Source: Misgurnus anguillicaudatus (lineage: Eukaryota > Chordata > Actinopteri > Cypriniformes > Cobitidae). Taken from it: 64,000 bases of DNA. The stretch is from the NCBI RefSeq assembly GCF_027580225.2, contig NW_027395284.1:3808186-3872185 (forward strand), read 5' to 3'. The notes under the pieces were generated by a model. The model was not told where the DNA came from and did not search any database. It saw only the letters and a list, made by a program, of their open reading frames with translations. This document shows positions 22,309 through 35,200 of the stretch, in pieces. The position numbers were made by a program, and so were the translations under genes. Every line of letters begins with the position of its first letter. Within the stretch, counting starts at the first letter, position 1.

Positions 22309-23904
22309 TGCAGGCTTTCTTAAACCTAAATGAAATGAAACCCAAACCTAATTCTAATCGAATGACTTCAGGGCTTCATTCTGCTCCATTCGGCGAGCAC
22401 CACCTTATATTCTTTAGATAATGTACAAATCCAGACTGTTGTTGTCCAACATCCTTAATGGTAGAAAACCTGATTTTAGTAACAGCTTTGTGCCAACATG
22501 TGCCGCATATTTGGTTTAAACTCAACAAATCTAACTGTGCAAAGAAAGTGAAAAAGACAGAGAGATAGAGGGAAACAGAGAGAGAGAGGAAACAGGGAGG
22601 AGTGTAAGGGGGTTGGATAGACATCAAATTCACACCAGCCAGAAAAACATTCCAGACAGTTTGTGTCTGTGTGAAGGCTCGTGTGATATATTTCTGGGTA
22701 CCTCCTACTGTAGCTAAGGGTGAATGCTGAGACACCTGGAACATTAGACATTCCAGAAATATATTTCCTCTGTATGATAAATGCGTTTCTAATCTTTAAA
22801 TCAAATAGATGTGGCCCTGTATGTGAAATCCAGGTTAAAGTCTCATAACTATGAGATTAGGAGCATCAAAGTTTCATTGATTTCAAATTCATTTTAATCT
22901 TTGGTATGACCTTTCTCAGTCCATATTAAAAATATAAAGGTAATATTTTTTCAGAATGTTCTTTATGTAGAAAATAGTAAATCACAAAAATACTGGTTCA
23001 GAGAGTCACATAAATCACATATCTTTATTTGACATCTAATGTAATCTATTAAGAATCCAATACACTAATCCATATGCAACCTTAAGACTTTTAACCCTTA
23101 AGGGGTTCGCACATCAGACGAGAATGGAAAACTCTGAGGTATTGTACACCTCTATAAAATATTACAGTACCTATTAAATAGTGCAAGCCTAGTCAGATAG
23201 CGTCTACTTCAAAATGCTAAATATACGTTAACAGCCAATGTTAATCGCTAACGATTTGGGACAAATATGATGTCATTTAATGTTAAACTATGTGAGTTGC
23301 ACTTCTCGTCTGGTGTGCGACCCCCTTTAGGCCTGAAGACACAGCGAGAGCAGGTGAGTCAGGGATGAAGATGGAAAGAAAGCAGATGGGAAGCTTTAAT
23401 GGATTCCAGCTTTTTGCCTAAAACACCTTTTGAAAGCAAGCTTTAAAAACCGTTTGAGAGCCTTTTAAAGTCTTTGTCCTGCCCTTTCCTCTCCTCTATC
23501 CTTCTGTCTCTCTATTCTTTTTGTATTCGGGGTGCATTTGACCTCTTAATCACTGCCTGAGGTGAGCTGAGCTTCACAGGGATAATGGATCTTTACCTCT
23601 CCCTCACACACACACACACACACAGGTTGTTGTTGTCTAACAGTGTAAACAGGGCGCCTCTTCAAATTGCTATTGTAGAGTGTGTGAAGAGAGGAAGATC
23701 CTGTCCTGGAGCACAGAGTCTATGTCACGTTATCCTTGGGAAAGAGACTGTCTTCGTGACTACAATCACTATAAACTATATAAAGTGTTCTTATCGAATC
23801 CAAAACATTTAAAGAAATCTAAAATGGCAGTTCTGAATGTGTTATTTTGTAAAAAAAAATAAAATAATTGAAAACGATAGGTTTCAATAAATTAATTGTT
23901 TGCC
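22309..23904. other. Intergenic DNA, no gene seen
   Basis: Contains a fragment of the AT-rich repeat (22905-23020) and a short (AC)n run near 23609. The longest frame, 122 aa on the minus strand (22376-22744), has no domain character and overlaps GA-rich low-complexity DNA. Confidence 0.55.
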
Positions 23905-24801
23905 TTAAAGGATTAGTCCATTTAAAAAAAAAATCCAGATAATTTACTCACCACCATGTCATCCAAAATGTTGATGTCTTTTGTTCAGTCGAGAAGAAAT
24001 TATGTTTTTTTGTGGAAAACATTCCAGGATTTTTTTCATTTTAATGGACTTTAATGGACCCCAACGTTTAACAGTTTTAATGCAGTTTAAAATTGCAGTT
24101 TCAAAGGAGTTTCAAAGGACTCTAAATGATCTCAAACAAGGCATAAGGGTCTTATCTAGCGAAACGATTGTCATTTTTGACACTTTTAAACAACAACTTC
24201 TCTTCTTCCTCCGGCTGTGTGATGAGCCAGCGCGACCTCACGTAATTGCGTAATGCCGTGAAAAGGTCACGTGTTACATATATGAAATGCACATTTGAAA
24301 CAATTAACTAACACAAAGACATTAATTAGTATCATTTGACATACAACAACGTCGGAGCGGTCTTCTTTCTTCACACTTGTAAACACTGGGGCGTAGTTTT
24401 GATACGTCATCTGTGACCTCTTGACGTGATGACGTATTACGTGAGGTCGCGCTGGCATGTCACAGGACCGGAGGAAGACGAGAAATTGCGGTTTAAAAGT
24501 GCATATTTTTTATTTTTCTTGCCAAAAATGACAATCGTTTCGCTAGATAAGACCCTTATGCCTCATTTGGGATCGTTTAGAGTCCTTTGAAACTGCGACG
24601 AAACTGCAATTTTAAACTGCATTAAAATGTATTAAGTGTTGGGGTCCATTAAAGTCCATTAAAATGAGAAAAATCCTGTAATGTTTTCCTGAAAAATCTT
24701 AATTTCTTCTCGACTAAACAATGAAAGACATCAACATTTTGGATGACATGGTGGTGAGTAAATTATCTGGATTTTTTTAAGAAAGTGGACTAATCCTTTA
24801 A
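23905..24801. mobile_element. TTAA-flanked palindromic MITE, family A copy 2
   Basis: TTAAAGGATTAGTCCA at the left and TGGACTAATCCTTTAA at the right. The interior matches 12375-13226 (AATTTACTCACCACCATGTC arm, GTTTCGCTAGATAAGACCC motif). Confidence 0.88.
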
Positions 24802-24969
24802 GGACATAATATCCTTCACATTTCATTCTGATATTGTGGTATATTAGGGTTTAGAAACTTAGACTTCATTCAGACTTAAATCATTTTTTATCATTTTACT
24901 GGTTATCTCATGCAGAACTGAAATTGTAATAATACTGACAATATCCATATCAAGGCACTTTGCTACATT

Positions 24970-26650
24970 CACTGTAAAAAATTATATCAAATCAACATAT
25001 ATGTTATGTTACTTTAACCTAACAAATTAAGTTAAACAATTTCAACTTGTGTTCCTAAGTTTTGTCAACTTACAACAAGTCAAAACTTTTGACGTAGGTT
25101 GAATTGACTTGCATAAGTTGTTTATTAAACTTGCTGCATTTTATTTCCATTGATGTCATAGCAGGATGCCATATCATTGATTATTATTTTCAGGAATGCT
25201 TTACATGATATAAGTACATAAATTTGGTAAGCAGCTATTTAATAATGTGCCGTCAGTCGATCATTATGCAACATACCGGTAAATGTCTTTATGCCGAAAG
25301 AACACCTGTTCATGCAGTTTGATTTTATTTATAGATTTTGAGTCTTTGTTTTGGTCATGATTCAAAACAGTTTGCTAATAAAAGAGATGAATCGTGGTAT
25401 TGTGTTTTTGCTGCATCACCACGGCAACGAGGAGGAAGTGTAGGCCTCAAGGGTCAGCGTGTGAGGTCACGGGGCGACACCCAGAACAGAACCTGATACC
25501 CGCTTAGCGTCACACCTCTCTGACAGATAAGGAAGTCAGTCGGGTGGTCAGAAGTTTTTACACATCTAAACCTCAATCATGGCCCGAGGGATTTAATGAA
25601 TGTCTTTTATTTTTTATACGTGAACGTTTGCATCCACAGTAAAAAAAGTAAAATTTATTTAATTTATATTTAGTTTAATCAGAATATTTTAAACAATAAA
25701 AATGGTAACACAAAATGAATAATTAAACTAAACAAATAAACAAGTTTGTGTCATCATCCATTAATGCATCCCAAATATTATGTCATTCTGAAATTCATTA
25801 TTCATCAAAACATTACTTTTTTGAATTCAACTTTTCTTTTTGCTAAAAATATTTTTTTTAAGAATGCAAAATAGAAACATTTCAGCCCGAAAAGGGGTCT
25901 AATTTATTTCTCTACCTCTCTCTCAGACACGCAGTGATGACAGGCAGCGTCTGAGAGGAGGGAAACCCCCTTAGGAATCAAAGAAGAACATCCCGGAGAC
26001 GAGTATGCATGTGTGTGTGTATGTGATAGACGTGAATGAGGACTACCTTGATGAAAGATAGCCACAAGTGGGGAATACAGTCTTCTTTTTTTTCTGCGAT
26101 TGTTTCTCGTTCATTATTTTGTCTATATATGCTATTTTATCCTTTATCGCTTTAACTATAACTATATTGATGCTTTTATTCGTTTTTATACTCCTTTACT
26201 TTAACACCTAATGTCTTGGAGGCCTTGTGCACTGAGGGGTCTCTCTGTCCGACAGGAAGTGTTTTTTGTATCGTTGAAAGATGAGGCTGTACCTCTGATC
26301 ATCAGCAGAGACACTTTCTCTCCCCCTGTGACCCCTCCACTGAGTCCAAAACCTGCGCCCGGGAGCTGATGATTGAGCGGCATTAGACAGCGAGGGATAA
26401 GGTGACCACTTAAAATGCAGTTCTGTGTCTCTCGTATAATAAAGGTGCTTAAGAGGTTCTTCACAGTGATGGCATAGAAGAACCATTCTTGGTTTAACAA
26501 AGTGCCTATCAATAAATAAGAACAGTTGCTTTTTATACATTTTTATAATCTAAAGAACTTTTTGTGTAAGATGTTAAAGGTTCTTTATGAAACCATTTAG
26601 ACAAAAATGGTTCTTCTGTGGCATCGTGTCACACCTTCATTTTTTATAAA
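24970..26650. other. Intergenic DNA with repeat fragment
   Basis: 24970-25130 is a fragment of the CACTGTAAAAA MITE family. The rest shows no terminal repeats and no supportable exon on either strand. Confidence 0.5.
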
Positions 26651-26654
26651 ATAT

Positions 26655-26825
26655 GTGTACTCGCAGAAATAAAGGTACAAAAGCTGTCACTGTGACATAA
26701 CCCTTTAAAAAGGTAATATATACAATTTATATGTATACACTTGGTACCAATTTGTACCTTTTAATATGCGCTCTTTTGTACTTTTACCCAAATGACAGCT
26801 TTTGTGCCTGTTTCTGAGTAAAAAA
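26655..26825. mobile_element. Short palindromic MITE (AAAGGTACAAAAGCTGTCA)
   Basis: AATAAAGGTACAAAAGCTG is mirrored by AAATGACAGCTTTTGTGCC, enclosing GGTACC-rich sequence. A longer relative lies at 44706-44905. Confidence 0.7.
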
Positions 26826-26914
26826 TGTAGCATTTTACAACTTGGTTTTGCAAGTTAATCCAACCTGCTAAGTTTTGACTGTGATAAGTTGACATAATTT
26901 TGAAATTGTTTAAC

Positions 26915-27716
26915 TTAAAGGGATAGTTCACCTTAAAATTAAAATTCTGTCATAATATATTAAATAATATTTTATATGTCAAAATAATTAAAACTGTTTA
27001 CCTGTTTAAACAGTCACAAAGGTTTACCAAAAATGTAATTTTATATAATACAAATGTGAAATCTTAAAGGGAAAAAGTTTCTGTAAAAATGATATCAAAT
27101 TAAAATATTTTTGTGTCACTTTAATTTACAAATTAAAGGTAGTTCCCCTTAAAATGAAAATTCTGTCATAATTTACTCATCCTCATATTGTTCTAAACTT
27201 GTATGAATTTCTTTTTTCTGATGAACCCAAAGAAGATATTTTAAGAAAAGATGGTAAACACACAGCAGATAGTGACCATTGTCTTCCATAGTAGGAATAA
27301 AAAAATATGATTTAATGGGTACCGTCAACTGTGTGCTTACCATCACTTATCAAAATACTTTCTTCATCATTTATCACAATACTTCCAAAATATTTTTTCC
27401 TACTATGGAAGTCAATGGTCACTATCTGCTGTGTGTTTACCATCATTTCTCAAAATATCTTCTTTTGTGTTCATCAGAAAAAAAGAAATTTATACCGGTT
27501 TAGAACAACATGAGGATGAGTAAATGATGACAGAATTTAAATTTTAAGGTGAACTATCCCTTTAATTTGTAAATTAAAGAAAAACAAAAATATGTTAATT
27601 TGATTTCATTTTTTACAAAAACTTTTCCCTCTAAGATTTCACATTTGTATTATATAAAATTTCATTTTTGGTAAATCTTGGATGGTTTAAACAGGTAAAC
27701 CATTTTAATTATTTTG
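26915..27716. mobile_element. Nested MITEs
   Basis: The inner element 27133-27565 is TTAA-flanked, with ends AAAGGTAGTTCCCCTTAAAA and AAGGTGAACTATCCCTTTAA, and its arms read AATTCTGTCATAATTTACTC and the inverse. It splits an outer palindrome whose arms (about 26975-27132 and 27566-27716) share TTTGGTAAACC-type and ACATTTGTATTATATAAA blocks in opposite orientation. A detached end of the same inner family starts at 26915. Confidence 0.75.
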
Positions 27717-27719
27717 ATG

Positions 27720-28550
27720 AGCTAGAGTAAAGTTAAAACATGTTGCTATGATTAATCTCATGATGCTTTATATAAAGTCATGCATGCTGTAATGCCTAAC
27801 AACACCCTTCGGCATGCTGTGACTAAAGTCACGATATTGCACAGCATCTCGTAACGTATTGCTCAAATGCAATTCCTTTGTGTATAACACAAGGTTATAT
27901 TGGTCACGAAGAGCAAGACTGAACAGAGAATAGGGGCGAAGGAAAATAATCCTCCAAATGCATGTAATTACACAAAATTGATCAAAGTCTGTTTTGATAT
28001 TAAAGATTAACATCGTTGGGGCGGGCTCTAAAACACTCTTCATATGTCTGTTTCAGCTCGGGGAAAAGTCGACAAAAAGATATTACTGCCTTTGTCAACA
28101 TCAACAGTTTCATGTTTCATGTTAATAATGATTAATTTCACACGGGCACTGTAAAATTTCAACACTGATTTATCTGGTTTTGTGATGTGGTTTTGCTGAC
28201 TGTATGAGATCATCCTTTTAGATCTGACAGGTGATGGAAAAGTGCGTTAGAAAGGTTATGGAAACATCTTTGGTGTTGGGAAACAAAGCAGGACTATGAC
28301 GCATATGATCAAATAAAGATAAAATGCACAAGTAGCAAACTGATTGAAATGCTGAAGTCACGTAACAACACTCAGATCCTTTAGGCTTTCCAGGGTGATA
28401 TTTGGCAATATTAATCACAGTGTTTAAATTAAACCTTGCAAAGAATGGTTAAAATATGAAATGGCTGTTTTAAAGGTGCCAAAGAATGCATTGAAATAAT
28501 ATGTTAAATTGGTCTTTGATGTTTACATATCAAGTAACTTAATCAGGGTT
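27720..28550. other. Intergenic DNA, no gene seen
   Basis: No supportable exon, RNA gene or terminal repeat. Confidence 0.5.
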
Positions 28551-29255
28551 CCTACACCTTAGTTTACTTCAAATTCAAGGACCTTTCAAGGACTTTCCAG
28601 GTCCAATACCCTCAAATTCAAGGACTAAATGTGGGGACACATTTTAAGTGAGAGCAAGGTTACATCGTGTTACCTTTCAAGATGCATTGTTACAGTTCCC
28701 TTTCGAGGGAACTCGCGCTGTGTCACTGCGGTGACACTTTGGGGACGCCTCCAGGGGTAAGTGCGTCTGAATGTGTTTATCAAATGGTGAGGCTTAATGA
28801 CAAAGACAGGGTGACGCGGGAGCCAGGAAGTATATCGCTATCTAAAATATTGCCAAAGACGGCGTTACAGGGATGCAGGAAGTATGTCAAGGGAGACGCA
28901 GCGTCTCGTTCCCTTCTCAGGGAAGAACAGTTACATACATAACCCGAGACATTTTCATGTGTCAAACACAAGTTTGCATTTTGGTATGAATTAACATTCA
29001 CATACAAGATATAAGCATTTAAAGCAAACAGTTTAGCACGTGTGTTTAAAAAGTCTAGAATTTTTATGATATTATCCTACACTACACAGGGAATATTATG
29101 GATTTTTTTCAGAAAACTTCTTGCATAAAATAGATTCAAGCACTTTTAATGACCTGTATCTATGTATGTATATTTATAACTTCCCAGGGCCTTAAATGTT
29201 TCCCGCAGATTCACAAACTTTCAAGGATTTCAAGGGAACTCTGCTTAATTAGTTA
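28550..29255. mobile_element. Composite repeat (CAAGGACTTTCCAGG type)
   Basis: The left part repeats TTCAAGGAC...TTCAAGGACT motifs and the right end carries the inverse GG(A/G)TTTCAAGGG. The centre holds a GC-rich insert (about 28690-28950) with TTCCCTTTCGAGGGAAC, a near-perfect palindrome, and TTCCCTTCTCAGGGAA. Non-coding. Boundaries are approximate. Confidence 0.55.
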
Positions 29256-30339
29256 TCGTAAGAAACATTTTTACATGTCCGTTTACAACCTTGTTCTTTG
29301 AATGAAATGGTCTATTTTTGAACTATTTGGAAGGGTCATGAATAATAATGTTGTGCTCTGCTCTGAGGCTCATGCCAGTAGCTCACATTAGTAAACTGGG
29401 CGTACATCTCGACTGTTACATCACAATTGGTGTTATGTTGAGATTGGCCTGTTTTCCAGCGGTCTTTTGCATGCACAAGGTTTACATTAGAAGGAGGAAA
29501 CAATCGTGTTTGAGGCTTACGATATGTCATTACCATGTACAGAACTGTTATTATTCATCTATGCCTAGGTAAACACAGTTTTTCATTCTATGGCACCTTT
29601 AATCTCTGTACTTCTCTATGTACATTGATAGAATAGGCTATGTATACGTTATACAGTAGGTTGTGTGTATGATGTGCATGTGTGAGAGGAGACCTGGCCA
29701 TGAGTGTCTAACTATGTAACAAGCCCCTGCACGTCTTTAACCTGACTTTGAGCTTTAGTTGGTATTCTGAGTCTCAGTTGTTAAAATTAATAATGGGATT
29801 TGTTCAACCACCCCAGACAGAGATTATCTTCTGTACCTCTCTTCTCTATCTCTTCTGTCCTTTCTCACTCTGACCCTAGAAGTCAAAACTAACACAACAG
29901 CAGAAATTATTCAGAAAGAGAGAAGAACAATGTGTCCTCAAAGCTAACCATCTTCAGCATCTTTTGACCTGTATGAATCATGTTACCGTCCTTGCCACAA
30001 CCAAGATCTTGTAAGATAACTGTGACCAGAGAGAAAACTTATTTGAGGATCAAGCGTTGTTTTAAAAAATATAACATTGCATACTATAATATCATGGTGT
30101 TGTTTAATGATGTTATAAATGCTGAATAGTGATGGTTTACAAGATATATAGGCTACATATTATATCATTAAATGCAGAAGATTTTCTACAGTTGGCACAT
30201 CTGAAGTGTTCGTGTTGTTGGCAATTTATTCACAGCTATTTTTTGTAATTTATTAAAAACAAATAGAAATTCTTTAGGATAATTGTAGAATGGCAAATAT
30301 GAACTTTACTTTTTTTATTTTTCCAGTAAGAAATCAGTG
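29256..30339. other. Intergenic DNA, no gene seen
   Basis: No supportable exon or repeat termini. This is part of the sequence upstream of the P450 gene and could carry regulatory sites I cannot identify. Confidence 0.45.
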
Positions 30340-30805
30340 ACGGCCGGTGACTTCTTTTTTCGTGGGCGCTCGATGCGAAGTTCGTCACAACATGTATGTA
30401 GCCCATCATGTGTGTGGTTCCTTATTTCAAAATATGTGTTCTGCGCATCAAGTGCGTGTATGTGCATCACGTGTCTTGTCAAAATAAGTGCCTGCTGCAG
30501 ACGCGTCTAAAGGGTTTATGATAAAAGAGACGCTCGCGTTTGCCAGATACTCGCATAATCTTATGCGTAATCAGAGTTTACTGTTACTGTCTTGCGTGTA
30601 TTTTCTAAACGTGAGCGCCTCTTTTATCATAAACAGTTTTGACGCGTGTGCAGCAGGCACTTATTTTGACAAAACACATGATGCACATGGTTCACATGAC
30701 GCAACAAACACATATTTTGAAAACGCAGGCAACACACATGACACTCCAAACACTTATTTTAAATTTGCGCCGCTTGGATGAGCAGTCAGGAGCTGCCACT
30801 GTAAG
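30340..30805. mobile_element. Palindromic MITE upstream of cyp26c1
   Basis: GTCAAAATAAGTGCCTGCTGCAG (30478-) is mirrored by TGCAGCAGGCACTTATTTTGAC (30650-), and GTTTATGATAAAAGAG by CTCTTTTATCATAAAC. The arms extend outward with CACATGATG and CACATATTTT blocks. The element ends about 0.6 kb before the TATA box of the P450 gene. Non-coding. Confidence 0.75.
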
Positions 30806-31395
30806 AAATGCAACAGCGTGAAATAAATTTTTCTTTCATAATTTATCTGATTAATAATTGACTTCTATAAATGTACCCACCATATATATTTCATAACTTA
30901 TCAATAACTAACCTTGAAATAAACAAAGTGCAACCATAGGTCAAAGAAACTATACAATAGGCCATTTTTTTAGGGTTAGAGTCCTTAATATAAAAGTTTT
31001 CTTGTATGAGGTTTTCATATAAATAATAATAAGTTTAATAATAATAATAATATGATTTTCTGTGTGACTAGATTTTTCCGCTTTTATTCACACCTTGTGT
31101 CGTCTTAATATGGAGTTTTCAGAATTTTAGACGCAAGATTTTTATGTAAACATTTTTAAGTTTATTTGCTCATTAAATGTTTACATAATTAAATTACAAG
31201 TGAAATGAATGGATTCTTAATAAGGAAACAAGTAACCAATCAGTAAACCCCCCCTAAAATTCTCTCTCTCTCTCTCTCTCCGCTATAAGAACAATCCCCA
31301 TTCCCTGTGATCTATGCACGACCTCTACAAACAATCAGAGAAAAAAAAAACTCGTCATACGTCACTGAAGGTGGTTCATAATATGTGCCAATACC

Positions 31396-31401
31396 TATAA
31401 A
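31396..31401 (+). promoter_or_regulatory. TATA box of cyp26c1 (candidate)
   Basis: TATAAA in a GC-richer context (CCTATAAAGCCC), which would start transcription near 31425-31432. A donor-like GAG/GTGAGT at about 31499 and a pyrimidine-preceded CCTAG acceptor at about 31936 could remove a 5'UTR intron before the ATG at 32063; that is inference. I found no convincing DR5 retinoic-acid element between 29 kb and the ATG. Confidence 0.6.
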
Positions 31402-32062
31402 GCCCGAGCGAGAGAGATGCACTAAAGACAAACGGCTCAGACTGACAGAAGTTTCAAGATTTCACTGCATGTCATCGATATTGTTTTAAAGTTTTGTTGA
31501 GGTGAGTCCCTCTCTCTTTCACTTGCTAGGGTCTCACTTTAGATGCTGTGATTTTGGATTATTAGTGCAAGTGACATATCCTTTGGGTAACATGTTGGTT
31601 TTTCGTAGAAGTTCAGTGCAAAAAGTTTGAAATAGACATGCGCTTTAAAACTTTTTACTGTATTTCATCTTTGCTCAACTCTATTTCAAGTTCAGTTAGA
31701 GTCAGATTTACAGTCATAGCGCGGGTAATAGGAAGGGTGTCCCAGGGATTGCACCCCTAGAAAAGGTGGATAAACTCGGATGAAAGACAAGCCAGCGCAT
31801 GCAACTTGTAAAACTGTTTGGAATAGTTTACTTGTCATTCTCTGGAAAGCTGAAGAGTTTAAAAGCAGATCTCCTCTCTTCTCTTTGAATCGTCTTTATT
31901 GAATTTATGTCAAATCCGTGTGCTGGTCATTCCTAGATATCCAAGGAGCGCGTAAAGGGTGCCTTCGTTGCATTGCGCAACTTTTGGAGGGGCTCCATCA
32001 GGAAACCATCACATCGACCGTGGATTTGTTCCTCCTTCGTTTTGGCTTGGTTTTTGTGGAAG

Positions 32063-32266
32063 ATGTTCGGGCACGATTATTGCCTCGTGTCTACGTTGTT
32101 GACGGCTGTAGGCGCCATCGTACCCACACTGCTGTTGCTTGTGGTTACGCGGCTGCTGTGGGAATTCAGGTGGAGCATCACTCGGGATCGGGCGTGTAAA
32201 CTTCCACTACCGCAAGGATCAATGGGATGGCCGCTGATCGGAGAATCCTTCCACTGGCTTTTCCAG
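32063..32266 (+). CDS. cyp26c1: cyp26c1 exon 1 (coding)
   Basis: 68 codons from the start ATG: membrane anchor, then the proline-rich hinge (LPLPQG) and [13 protein letters not shown]. Ends CAG/GTAAGC in phase 0. Confidence 0.92.
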
Positions 32267-35200
32267 GTAAGCCTCAAGGGAATTAAAAAAAAAACGTGCA
32301 TAATTATGTTGCTGTGTCAATTAAGTAACCACAAAAAATGCGCTGATCCACATTTTTATAATCTGTTTTAATTATAAAGTCACACTTAAGTAATGAGTAA
32401 TACTTATAATTAATTTTAAAGATTTTTTGTTATTGTAGTAGGCTTTATTACTTTAATAATCATTTTAGTTTTGCTAATTATTATATTAACCTTTCAATTA
32501 CGCTATTTTTCTTAAACAAAAAATTATAAGGGGTAAGAGCCAGAATCTTTGTCGGCTTAATATACAAATGGATAAGGAGATTTATGGCATGTGCGAACTT
32601 GATGAGGGTGTAATTCTTCCTAACCATGATATTCACCTCAGTGCCAAAAATGATAATTTCATTCCAGAATATAAAAAAAATTGTTACCACCGAAAAAACC
32701 TCAAAAGGCCATAGAAGTTTATTGTTAGAAATTGCACTGTGTGAGTCTAACCCCTATATTTATTGTAAAAATGTAACAAGCAATGTAAACGTCGGACAGA
32801 AAATAATTGATGAATAACAAATATCTCAAACTCTCTCTGGTACGTTTAACAGGGATCAAGCTTTCACATCTCCAGGCGTGAAAAACATGGAAATGTTTTT
32901 AAAACTCATCTTTTGGGAAAGCCTGTTATCCGGGTGACGGGCGCAGAAAACATTCGTAAGATTCTGCTTGGTGAGCACACGCTCGTGTGCACGCAGTGGC
33001 CTCAGAGCACGCGCATCATCCTCGGGCCACACACTCTGGTAAACTCGGTTGGTGACCTCCACAGGAGGAAAAGAAAAGTAAGCCAAATGTCTTAAATGCA
33101 TGCAAAGATTCGTTTGGATGTGACTGGTGTAAAATGGGCGTTAAATTACGATAGATGACTAAACATTATGAATGGGTGGTTTATTAGTTTATATAAAAAT
33201 GATGCAACAATTCCAATAATAATGAGAACAAATAATAAAGTTTGTTTTGCAAATGTCACGCTCTGCTTTAGCACCCAGTTGAATTTAAGTTCTCTTTTTA
33301 ATATTTTTTGTTTTTTATGTGTTCGCAGAATAATGCACTTGAATGCAATTTCAATCGAAATGTTACACTTATGGAAATGTTCGCAACATTAAATCAAATT
33401 AATGCTTTTTTCCACTTAAAATTGTGTAGCCTATTTGTAACTTGATACTGTTTAACGTGTTTTCTGTTTCTCGCCCAAATAGGCTACATTGCCTGAAAAT
33501 ACTGAAACATGTTTTGCGTGAAATAATTAGGCTGTTTAATTTGTTTCCTAGATCCTTTCAAAAGTGTTCAGCCGCGGGGCGCTCGAGACGTATTTGACGC
33601 GGGTTCAAGACGTCGTCAAGTCTGAAATTGCCAAGTGGTGCGCAGAGTCCGGCTCTGTGGATGTTTACGCCGCTTCCAAGTCGCTCACCTTCCGCATCGC
33701 GGTGCGGGTCCTGCTCGGTCTCCGTCTGGAAGAGCAGCGCATCCTCTCTCTCTCGAAAACCTTTGAACAGCTCATGAACAACCTGTTCTCTCTTCCATTT
33801 GACAACCCCGTAAGCGGCCTGCGCAAGGTAAGAAGGATCTGTCTATCTATTTACCAACTGTCTAAGGCCAAATAAACAAAATGTGCATGGCATTTGTGGT
33901 TTGTTGTAGGGAATCAGGGCTCGTGAGATTTTGCATTCTGCCATGGAGAAGATCATAGAAGAGAAACTACAAAAACCGCAAGCCGATGATTACTGTGATG
34001 CTTTCGACTATATCCTGAGTAGTGCAAGAGAAAATGACTACGAACTCACAATGCAAGAACTCAAGGTAATACCTAAAACTTTTTTGCATTGCTTTACTGT
34101 AAAAAAATCAGATAATTGCGGAGCCTGTATCTAGAGGCATTGCGTTAGCAACGCGGTCGTGGGTTTGAACCCTGCGATCATACAAACAGCTAAAATGCAT
34201 ACATTAAATGCACTCTGTATAAAGCGTCTGCCAAATGCATAAATGTAAATAAAATGTAAACTTTCAACTATGATTCAATTATGATTCAAAATTAATAACA
34301 ATGATGTAAATTAATTTCAGGAAACTGCGGTGGAGTTAATCTTCGCTGCGCACTCCACCACAGCCAGCGCATCCACGTCCCTCATCCTGCAGCTCCTGCG
34401 CCATCCAGATGTGAGCGAGAGCGCAAGAGTCGAGCTGGAGAGCGAGGGCTTGATCGGTGACTCGCACGGCTACTGCCGCTCGCGTTGCCATGGCAACGTC
34501 ATCAATGAGGAAAGCGAAGCGGCTGAGGGGAGATCAGCGAAGAATAAAACAACGTGCTTTGAAACGGCGGAAAAGGAGGAGGGGCGTCGCTCTCGGATCC
34601 ACGTCCCATACCTCAGTTTGGAAAAAATGGGCCAGCTTTCTTACCTGGACTGTGTGGTCAAAGAAGTGATCCGATTTCTTCCCCCAGTGTCCGGGGGATA
34701 CAGGACCGTGTTGCAAACATTTGAATTGAATGTGAGTTCCTTCAAACATATTATGTTTACGAATGCAAGCTGTTTGATCCAAGTTTAAGGTGAAAAAGTG
34801 TTTCTATATATATTTAGAGACTAACTTAAAAGGCTAACATAATTAAACTGATAAAATTATAACAAAAAAAATATTTTTTACTATTTTTACACGGCTCTCT
34901 GAATTTTTTGATCCTAATTGGTCAGTTGCGACCTTCTCAGGTTCACAACAATCGCTAAAATTGATAACACACCGCTTATCCAGGTACTGCCAGTAATGTT
35001 GACCAGTACTACACCATGACTCCGGGCCGGATCTGCACCGGATCCATGCCGAAGTCAGTGGATCTGTCACAGATCTGGTACAGCTCTGACCTGGAGTTAT
35101 CTGCTGTCTTTGCTTAAATAAAAAACACATTTACAAGGGTCGTTCAAGCAAACTGGGACTTGCCTCTTATTCTCATAAAACAAACTCCTAGTTTGCCTTG

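Noticed and set aside
22376..22744. 122-aa minus-strand frame
   Set aside because: Low-complexity Ser/Leu run from a GA-rich tract, no homology I recognise, no splice partners.
31689..31704. AGTTCA followed by five bases and AGTCAG as a retinoic acid response element
   Set aside because: The second half-site does not fit (A/G)G(G/T)TCA; three of six bases mismatch.
34140..34180. tRNA gene in the cyp26c1 intron
   Set aside because: Box B is present, but the 5' half and acceptor-stem pairing are absent and a LINE-like tail follows; it is a truncated SINE.
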